From positions 1-10,190 of the forward strand of contig JAFGCA010000604.1 in assembly GCA_016932895.1 (NCBI GenBank): a stretch of 10,190 nucleotides of DNA. The letters are read 5' to 3'. The notes under the pieces are model-generated. The model saw only the letters and a program-made list of their open reading frames with translations, did no database searches and was not told the DNA's origin. Source of the stretch: Sedimentisphaerales bacterium (lineage in GTDB: Bacteria > Planctomycetota > Phycisphaerae > Sedimentisphaerales > SG8-4). A program made the position numbers and the translations under genes. This document shows positions 1 through 4,902 of this stretch, one piece after another. The number at the start of each line of letters is the position of its first letter. Within the stretch, counting starts at the first letter, position 1.

Positions 1-246
1 ATGCGTCACGTAGAGCTTCTGGCCCTTCACCACGGCCTCTTCGGCCTTCCCGTCGAAAGACGCCACCACCTTGGCCCCCTCGACGTACGGCTTGCCCACC
101 TTGCTCGTTTCACCGTCGCCGATGAACAGGACTTTGTCCAGCTCGATCGTCTCGGCGTCCGGGGCAACGTCCGTCAACTCGATGTTCAGCCGGTCGCCCT
201 CGGCCACCTTGTGTTGTTTTCCGCCTTGCTCAAGTACTGCGTACAT
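1..246 (-). CDS. rplU: Large ribosomal subunit protein bL21 (3' end cut by window edge)
   Basis: L21 is a structural protein of the 50S subunit that binds 23S rRNA. The frame starts at ATG 246-244 and stays open to base 1, giving 82 residues. The opening [18 protein letters not shown] is the L21 N-terminal signature (usual form YAVIxxGGKQYKV), and the later [13 protein letters not shown] and [10 protein letters not shown] are the family's conserved central strands. L21 is usually about 100-105 residues, so roughly 20 residues of the basic C-terminus lie outside the window. A GGAG Shine-Dalgarno (254-257 on this strand) sits 7 nt before the ATG, and a promoter lies at 291-319. In most bacteria rpmA (L27) follows, which would be beyond base 1. 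His replaces the common Tyr in GGKQY. The identification is confident. Confidence 0.94.
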   Translation of the reverse strand, partial: MYAVLEQGGKQHKVAEGDRLNIELTDVAPDAETIELDKVLFIGDGETSKVGKPYVEGAKVVASFDGKAEEAVVKGQKLYVTH

Positions 247-290
247 CTGCAAACTCCAGGTCCAAAGCTTGGTATCTTGGGAAAACTTGT

Positions 291-319
291 ATACTACGGG
301 CATCTATTCTTTTTGTAAA
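291..319 (-). promoter_or_regulatory. Sigma-70 type promoter of rplU
   Basis: Read on the minus strand, TTTACA (319-314) and TAGTAT (296-291) are separated by exactly 17 bp. Each differs from the TTGACA/TATAAT consensus at one position. A transcript would start near 284 and give a leader of about 40 nt before the rplU start codon. The region is AT-rich in an otherwise GC-rich window. The promoter is inferred from sequence only. Confidence 0.65.
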
Positions 320-346
320 GACATTTCTCCCGTATTTTTGTATCCT
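318..346 (+). promoter_or_regulatory. Weak promoter candidate for the aminotransferase gene
   Basis: AAGACA (318-323) and TATCCT (341-346) are 17 bp apart, each matching four of six consensus positions. A start near 353 would give a leader of about 45 nt. Its -35 element overlaps that of the divergent rplU promoter (314-319), so the two could compete or be co-regulated. The match is weak and may be chance. Confidence 0.3.
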
Positions 347-398
347 ACGCGTTCGGTCCGGCTCGAATGCGAACGAACACCTTTTCGGGAGTGCCTGC

Positions 399-1229
399 AT
401 GAAACTGGCGATGCTAAACGACAGAATCGTCCCCATCGAAGAGCTGGACCCGGTCTATTTCGACCGCGGGATCTATTTCGGCGACGGGGTATACGAGGTT
501 CTGCGCAGCTATAACGGCAAGATTTTCGCCCTCCAGGAGCACCTGCAGCGGTTCGCCAGCAGCCTGGCGGCGATCCGGATTACCAGCGTGGACCTGGCCC
601 TGGTCCGCGATCGGGTCGAGCGTGCGTTTCTTACGGTCGGTCTGCCCAACGTGAAGATCTACTTCCACCTAACGCGGGGATCGGCCCCCCGCAGCCACGT
701 TTGGGAAACCGATCTGGAGCCCAATTTCTTCCTGACCGTCAGCGAGCTGGCCGACGACCCGCAGAAGGCCCGGGGCATCGCCGTCTCGACGCACCCGGAC
801 TGGCGGTGGAAACGGTGCGACATCAAGTCGCTGAACCTGCTGGCCAACGTCCTGGCCCGCCAGGATGCCACCGACAAGGGCTGCGACGAGGCGATCCTGG
901 TCGATGAGCAAGGCCGGATCACCGAGGGAGCGGGCTCGACGTTCTTCGCCATCCGGGGCAAGACGCTTGTGACCGCCCCGCTCAGCGCCAACATTCTGCC
1001 CTCGATCACCCGCGAGTTCGTCATCCGGGCCGCCGGCAATGTTGGCCTGGAAGTGAAACAAGAGTGCCTGACCCCGCAGCAGGCCGTCTCGGTCGATGAG
1101 CTTTTCATCGCCGTAACGACCAGGGATGTCGTCCCCGTCGTCCGTTTCGACAACGTCCCCATCAAGGACGGCACCCCCGGCCCCTACACCAAGGCCCTCA
1201 CCCAGGAGTTCCTCAAATTCACACTCTGA
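399..1229 (+). CDS. dat: D-amino-acid aminotransferase (PLP fold-type IV)
   Basis: This 276-residue protein is a class IV aminotransferase that interconverts D-alanine plus 2-oxoglutarate with pyruvate plus D-glutamate, which feeds peptidoglycan synthesis in the cytoplasm. The N-terminal DRGIYFGDGVYEVLR (22-36) is typical. K143 in RCDIKSLNLLANV is the PLP Schiff-base lysine, and E176 in ITEGAGS is the glutamate facing the pyridine nitrogen. R98 and H100 (TRGSAPRSH) match the Arg98/His100 pair that binds the substrate carboxylate in Bacillus D-amino-acid transaminase, and Y32 corresponds to its Tyr31. These favour D-amino-acid over branched-chain aminotransferase; the near-identical length to Bacillus Dat agrees. 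GGGAG (387-391) lies 7 nt before the ATG. The gene is divergent from rplU and appears monocistronic. Aminodeoxychorismate lyase is a less likely alternative. Confidence 0.88.
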   Translation: MKLAMLNDRIVPIEELDPVYFDRGIYFGDGVYEVLRSYNGKIFALQEHLQRFASSLAAIRITSVDLALVRDRVERAFLTVGLPNVKIYFHLTRGSAPRSHVWETDLEPNFFLTVSELADDPQKARGIAVSTHPDWRWKRCDIKSLNLLANVLARQDATDKGCDEAILVDEQGRITEGAGSTFFAIRGKTLVTAPLSANILPSITREFVIRAAGNVGLEVKQECLTPQQAVSVDELFIAVTTRDVVPVVRFDNVPIKDGTPGPYTKALTQEFLKFTL

Positions 1230-1283
1230 TGCCGGCGGGTTCTGCGGACAACTGGTAGCGCGTTTGGTAAACCGTGCGGCTAT

Positions 1284-1359
1284 AGATTGCTTCGCTGCAC
1301 TCGCAATGACGCAACGAATTCCTGATGTCATTGCGAAGAGCGGAGCGACGAAGTAATCT
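1284..1359. repeat. Imperfect palindromic dispersed repeat (REP/MITE-like)
   Basis: The left arm (1284-1310, starting AGATTGCTTCG and ending CGCAATGAC) is the reverse complement of the right arm (1327-1359, GTCATTGCGAAG to ACGAAGTAATCT), apart from a base change and two short gaps that make the left arm 6 nt shorter. A 16-nt spacer separates them. Translation of the minus strand gives CVIASAAKQSIA, a peptide type that recurs in spurious database proteins because this GCAATGAC/GATTGCTTCG palindrome is scattered through many bacterial genomes. It lies in the gap between the aminotransferase and the convergent beta-helix gene. A second stem (1360-1368 with 1382-1390) adjoins its right end. Copy number in this genome cannot be seen from one window. 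Confidence 0.7.
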
Positions 1360-1418
1360 CCTCCCGCATCGTCGCGGAACCTGCGAGAGGCGGTCGAGCC
1401 TTTCCCCCGACCAGACAC

Positions 1419-3140
1419 CTACCGACGAAACGGTCCCGAATACAACCTCACACGCACGGGTGCTGAGTCCGTGTCGGCGCCGTCATTGTCTGTGGCCCGG
1501 GCAACAAGCTTGTACTCACCGTCGGGAAGATCACTCCACGGAGAAGCCCACCCATCGCTGCCATCGAAGTCTGTGCCGATCTTCTCGCCGTTGCCGAAGA
1601 ACTCCATTTTCACCACGAAGCCGTCACTATCCCACGCTTCGGCCTTGATAAACGACACGGAAAATCTCGATTCTCCATCGTTCGGTGACGTAATGGCGAC
1701 GTAGGAAGGCGATTCGTTGTGTGTCAGCCCGGCCTCGCTGAGACTGGCGTAGGCGGTTCCGCCATAGGCGCCGAGGTTGATGCGGCCGCCGTTGGGAGCG
1801 GGCTCATGCGAATAGTCGGAGTCCGGATCGCCGGCATCGAGGCAGGGGCTTGAGACTCTATCCAGGACCCAGACGTCGTGCTCGGGCCAGTATCGGCCCC
1901 TCTCGCTGCGTAGATGATAGTCGCCGGCGTTGGGGTCCGCAAACAGCGGATCATCGCTGAAGCTGCCTTCGCCGGGGGCCTCGCGTTCGATGCAACTGTA
2001 CCGCGCCTGGCAGCCGAACAGATCGTCGGCGGCGTTGTACCAGAAGATGCAATTGCGAATGTCCGGCTCGGCCTGGGCATAGGCCTCGGCGCCGTACTTA
2101 TTGTTTACTACGGTCACGTTCCGGATCGTCGGGGCGCTCTGGACGATGAAGATGCCGATGAAGCTGTCCCGAATGACGAAGTTCTCCAGGACGCTGTCGC
2201 GCCCTTCCCCCATATAAAAGGATACGGCAAAGTCGTCCCTGACTCGAAGAACGGCCGCCCGCTCGGCGCTGCGGACGGTGATCGCCTTGCCCAAAAAATC
2301 GATCGGATCGCGATAAACGCCCGGATGGACCAGGACCGTATCGCCGTCGATGGCCGCATCGATGCCTTTCTGGACGGTGGCGAAGGCCGTCTCGGGGCTC
2401 AGGCCGTCGTTGTCGTCGCTGCCGCCTCTGGCTCTGACGTGGTAAACTACGCCTTGCCCTTCTTCGGCAGTGGTGAAGTGCCAGACAGGGCCTGCGTATT
2501 CCGTACCGCCGCCCGTCCTCGCCGGGCCAGCCTCCCGCTCATCGACCCGCCAGTAGTACGTGGTACCCCAATTCAAGATTCCGGGATCATAGGTGGGCAC
2601 GATTTGCGTGCCCATGAAGGCGTCGTCCGCACCGCTCGCGACCGCGCCCTCGTTCGTGCTAAAGTATACCTCGTGCGCGATCGCATCAGCGCCGGGTGTC
2701 CACGTGAGTTCCGTGTCCGGGTCCACCGATTCGGCCCCGTTGGGAGGGCTGGGATTGCTGGCAGCCCCCGAAAGCGTCGTGAAGCTCCAGAGATCGCCCG
2801 TGTAGACGGTCCCGCCTGCCTCGACCTCGTCCACGCGCCAGTAGTAGGTCACGCCCGGCTCAAACCCGGGTAGATGATAGTACATGGAAAACGGTTGACG
2901 AAGAGCCACCAGATGGGCCTCCGTAAGATGCGCACTGGTGCCGAGATAAACGTTGTGCCACGCGGCGGTGCCCCCGGGCGTCCACTGCAACAGCGGCATT
3001 TTCACCCCGGAGGCCCCGTCAGCAGGCCTCGGCTCGCTGGCCTTGAAGTCCGCGGCGGCACTCGTTGCCGTCCAGGGCCCCATCAGTACACCCAGCGCCG
3101 CCACGACCAGAACCATCACTGCCATTCGTTCGTTCTTCAT
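1419..3140 (-). CDS. Secreted protein: two Fn3-like repeats, right-handed beta-helix, Ig-like domain
   Basis: This 573-residue protein has a Sec-type signal peptide (basic start, hydrophobic 7-22, probable cleavage near 30 after TSAAA). Residues 33-122 and 129-224 are two related Fn3-like repeats, each opening with P-x-(N/D)GA and ending TYYWRVDE...W(S/H)FTT. Residues 233-475 resemble DUF1565/pectate-lyase-like right-handed beta-helix proteins: YHVRARGGSDDNDGLSPETAFATVQKGID is the usual lead-in, followed by GDTVLVHPGVYRD and repeating short strands. Residues 479-567 form a Big/cadherin-like Ig domain (AITSPNDGE, EFFGNGEKIG, LPDGEYKLVARATDNDG). No catalytic residues could be assigned, and no PEP-CTERM, dockerin or LPXTG signal is visible at the C-terminus (LYSGPFRR). 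The ATG at 3140 is chosen for the signal peptide; GGAG is only 2 nt away, with AAAGGG farther upstream. It probably acts outside the cytoplasm, perhaps on polysaccharide; the exact function is unknown. Confidence 0.8.
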   Translation of the reverse strand: MKNERMAVMVLVVAALGVLMGPWTATSAAADFKASEPRPADGASGVKMPLLQWTPGGTAAWHNVYLGTSAHLTEAHLVALRQPFSMYYHLPGFEPGVTYYWRVDEVEAGGTVYTGDLWSFTTLSGAASNPSPPNGAESVDPDTELTWTPGADAIAHEVYFSTNEGAVASGADDAFMGTQIVPTYDPGILNWGTTYYWRVDEREAGPARTGGGTEYAGPVWHFTTAEEGQGVVYHVRARGGSDDNDGLSPETAFATVQKGIDAAIDGDTVLVHPGVYRDPIDFLGKAITVRSAERAAVLRVRDDFAVSFYMGEGRDSVLENFVIRDSFIGIFIVQSAPTIRNVTVVNNKYGAEAYAQAEPDIRNCIFWYNAADDLFGCQARYSCIEREAPGEGSFSDDPLFADPNAGDYHLRSERGRYWPEHDVWVLDRVSSPCLDAGDPDSDYSHEPAPNGGRINLGAYGGTAYASLSEAGLTHNESPSYVAITSPNDGESRFSVSFIKAEAWDSDGFVVKMEFFGNGEKIGTDFDGSDGWASPWSDLPDGEYKLVARATDNDGADTDSAPVRVRLYSGPFRR

Positions 3141-3187
3141 TTCTCCGCCCTTTCAAATTGTTGCGCGTAAGCTCTCGCGTACCGGCA

Positions 3188-3242
3188 CCTCCCTCTGCCG
3201 TGAAGCACCACGGCAGGCTGAACGCAGCCGGCTTTACGGAGG
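3188..3242 (-). other. Possible structured 5' leader (three-way junction) of the beta-helix gene
   Basis: An outer stem CCTCC/GGAGG (3188-3192 with 3238-3242) encloses an 8-bp perfect hairpin (3195-3202 with 3209-3216, loop 6 nt) and a 4-bp hairpin (3217-3220 with 3225-3228, loop 4 nt). A single-stranded stretch, GTAAAGCCG when read on the minus strand, joins them. It lies 48-102 nt upstream of the beta-helix start codon, where a riboswitch or protein-binding leader would be expected. It does not match the cyclic-di-GMP-I core (no GNRA-capped stem before the AAAGCC), nor cobalamin. The pairing is read by eye; its role is inferred. Confidence 0.35.
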
Positions 3243-3377
3243 GATACACCGAAAAACCGCCACATTGCCAACAATCGAGAAAAAAGGTGGAAGCCTCGGG
3301 GCTGCGCCGGCAGCGAAACCGGATGCAAGGAAGCGAACGGAGCCCGGGCGGGCCTATGTTCCGGCCGCAGCGCGCCC

Positions 3378-3406
3378 TTGCCGAAGATGGGCGCCTCGTA
3401 TAGAAT
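3378..3406 (+). promoter_or_regulatory. Promoter candidate for the sigma factor - kinase operon
   Basis: TTGCCG (3378-3383) and TAGAAT (3401-3406) have a 17-bp spacer and match four and five of six sigma-70 consensus positions. Transcription would start near 3413, giving a leader of about 93 nt to the ATG at 3506. This is the best housekeeping-type promoter in the divergent gap 3141-3505. No ECF-type GGAAC/GTC pair was seen, so autoregulation by the encoded sigma is not supported. Confidence 0.45.
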
Positions 3407-3489
3407 GGCAGGCGAAGAGTCACCAATGCCGACTACGGTTCCATGGAGGCCGGCAGGCCCGACGCCAGATGGACGGAGACGATTCTTGC

Positions 3490-3493
3490 GGAG
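3490..3493 (+). promoter_or_regulatory. Ribosome binding site deciding the sigma factor start
   Basis: GGAG lies 12 nt before ATG 3506. The upstream in-frame ATG at 3443 has no purine-rich site before it, and the extra 21 residues it would add do not look like the family. The downstream start is therefore preferred. Confidence 0.45.
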
Positions 3494-3505
3494 AGCGGTG
3501 CGATC

Positions 3506-4258
3506 ATGAAAGCCGGCGATTACACGCGGATCGGCGGAGACGGAGGCCGGTTCCCGACCACCCATTGGACGGTCATCGACCAAGTGGAGCCGGGAGACAC
3601 CCCGCAGAGCCGGCTCCTGATCGGCCGGCTGGTGACGGACTACTGGAAACCCGTCTACTGCTACCTGAGGCGTAAGGGCTACGGCAACGAGCAGGCCAAG
3701 GACCTCACGCAGGGGTTCTTCCAGGAAGTCGTGCTGGGTCGCAAGCTGATCGAACGGGCCGATCCGGCCCGGGGGCGATTTCGCACGCTCGTCCTGACGG
3801 CGCTGGACCGCTACTTAGCCAACATCCATCGCACGCAAACGGCGCAAAAACGCATCCCGCCCGACAAGCTGATTCCGCTGGACGGCAGCGACGTTCCCGA
3901 AGCGGCATCCGACCTCACATCCGAGGATTCCTTCAACTACGCCTGGGTGTCCGAATTGCTGGACCGGATGTTGGGGGAAGTAGAAGCGGAGTGTTGTAGT
4001 CGCGGCCTGACGACCCACTGGAATCTGTTTCGCGACCGCGTTCTGCGGCCCCTCGTCGAGGACGCCGAGCCCCCGCCATTGGCCGAAGTGTGTGCGCGAT
4101 ACGGCGTGGAAGAGGCGGCGAAAGCCTCCAATATGATCTTCGCAGTAAAGAAACGATTCCGGGCAGCGCTCCAGCGGCACGTGCGCCAATCGGTGGCCAG
4201 CGACGCGGAAATCAGCGCCGAACTGGCTGAGCTGGCGCATTTTCTCGAACGGCAATAG
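3506..4258 (+). CDS. Planctomycete-type ECF RNA polymerase sigma factor
   Basis: This 250-residue protein (from ATG 3506) belongs to the sigma-70 ECF group expanded in Planctomycetes. RFPTTHWTVI (15-24) is the family's usual opening. Region 2 spans about 40-118, with YWKPVYCYLRRKGY (46-59), DLTQGFF (66-72) and ERADPARGRFRTLVLTAL (83-100). Region 4-like helices cover about 190-230 (PPLAEVCARYGVEEAAKASNMIF, then KKRFRAALQRHVRQ), followed by a short helical tail. It directs RNA polymerase to a specific gene set. Region 2.2 reads NEQAKDLTQG, where relatives usually have a more acidic PEDAEDLTQE; see findings. It starts an apparent operon with a 177-residue protein and a membrane Ser/Thr kinase, the arrangement described for STK-linked planctomycete ECFs by Jogler and co-workers. 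No anti-sigma factor with a zinc-binding domain is encoded nearby. Confidence 0.85.
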   Translation: MKAGDYTRIGGDGGRFPTTHWTVIDQVEPGDTPQSRLLIGRLVTDYWKPVYCYLRRKGYGNEQAKDLTQGFFQEVVLGRKLIERADPARGRFRTLVLTALDRYLANIHRTQTAQKRIPPDKLIPLDGSDVPEAASDLTSEDSFNYAWVSELLDRMLGEVEAECCSRGLTTHWNLFRDRVLRPLVEDAEPPPLAEVCARYGVEEAAKASNMIFAVKKRFRAALQRHVRQSVASDAEISAELAELAHFLERQ

Positions 4259-4368
4259 CAATATGCCGGGCAAAGCGTGTATACGATCAGAGAGTCAAAT
4301 GCTGGGGCAAGTCGGAATGGCAAACGGGTCGGCTCGCTTGAATACGGCCTTATGATCGTGAGGTAAGA

Positions 4369-4902
4369 ATGGCAACAGTATCAACGTACGGATTACGGCT
4401 CGATCAGATGAAGAACCTGTTCTTCATGGGCACCGAGCCGGTGGATTCGGGTGATAAGCGAGACGACAACGAAAAAATGGCGGACTTGCTGCACGAGCAG
4501 CTCACGCGGACCCTGCCGCGGGGCTCGCTTTTGCTCGATGCGCTGTTCATGATGCTGAACCGGCAGGGCTGTGACACACGACCGCTGGCGGGAAGATCGC
4601 TCGGAGAGGTCTTTCTCGATCCGAATTCGGACGTCGAATTGCTCGAAGCGATCAAGAACGGCAGCAAGAAGCTGTCGGCGGCGCTGGATTCGCAGGCCGA
4701 GGCGGCCCTGGCGACCACATTATACTTTGCGGCGCTGGCCAGCGCTTTGGTGTATCATGACAAAAGAGTAACGCAGAGCACCTATAAAAAGCTGGAAGAG
4801 TCGTTTGCCTCGCTGATGCAAAAGCGGTGGATGACTCGAGAGATGATTGCGTTGTTTTCTCGCGCCCAACGGATTTGTGGGAACAGGCAGGGTCAAAAAT
4901 GA
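4369..4902 (+). CDS. Uncharacterised protein between ECF sigma factor and Ser/Thr kinase
   Basis: I do not recognise a named domain in this 177-residue protein. After a polar N-terminus (1-35), the rest looks mainly helical: LLDALFMML (55-63), a GRSLGEVFLDPNSDVELLEAIK segment (75-96), an alanine-rich hydrophobic stretch ATTLYFAALASALVYH (115-130), and SYKKLEESF-type amphipathic helices with KRWMTREMIALFSRAQRIC (152-170). The hydrophobic stretch is probably a buried helix, although a marginal membrane segment cannot be excluded. There is no signal peptide and no Cys/His zinc motif. GAGGT (4360-4364) stands 4 nt before the ATG. It follows the sigma gene after 110 bp and its stop overlaps the kinase start (ATGA, 4899-4902), so translation of the two is probably coupled. 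An adaptor, kinase substrate or sigma-binding regulator would fit the context, but that is inference. Confidence 0.75.
   Translation: MATVSTYGLRLDQMKNLFFMGTEPVDSGDKRDDNEKMADLLHEQLTRTLPRGSLLLDALFMMLNRQGCDTRPLAGRSLGEVFLDPNSDVELLEAIKNGSKKLSAALDSQAEAALATTLYFAALASALVYHDKRVTQSTYKKLEESFASLMQKRWMTREMIALFSRAQRICGNRQGQK
4889..4892 (+). promoter_or_regulatory. Ribosome binding site deciding the kinase start
   Basis: AGGG lies 6 nt before ATG 4899, inside the end of the preceding gene. Together with the ATGA stop/start overlap it supports 4899 over the in-frame ATG at 4827, which would overlap the upstream gene by 76 bases and has no comparable site. Confidence 0.55.

Noticed and set aside
669..1418. 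A 249-codon minus-strand frame opposite the aminotransferase
   Set aside because: It includes the dispersed repeat (peptide IASAAKQS), a known source of spurious proteins, and then the antisense of the aminotransferase.
1914..2873. A 319-codon plus-strand frame opposite the beta-helix gene
   Set aside because: It is antisense to a well-supported secreted protein, has no family features, and arises from GC-rich third positions.
3188..3242. Cyclic-di-GMP-I (GEMM) riboswitch
   Set aside because: The AAAGCC segment is reminiscent, but the GNRA-capped stem and the flanking GGCAAACC/GGGACGC core are absent.
3255..3300. Sigma-70 promoter for the beta-helix gene on the minus strand
   Set aside because: The best pair, TTGGCA and TATCCC, has a 19-bp spacer and a poor -10 element, so it is not reported as a feature.
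3443..3505. Longer N-terminus for the sigma factor, starting at ATG 3443
   Set aside because: There is no ribosome binding site before it, and the added residues do not resemble family members, which begin shortly before the RFPTT motif.
4259..4368. A separate promoter or small gene in the 110-bp gap between the sigma factor and the 177-residue protein
   Set aside because: TATGAT- and TATACG-like hexamers occur, but neither has a -35 partner at a usual distance, and no open frame with a ribosome binding site is present.
4827..4898. Longer N-terminus for the kinase, starting at ATG 4827
   Set aside because: It would overlap the preceding gene deeply; ATG 4899 has AGGG at 6 nt and an ATGA overlap.
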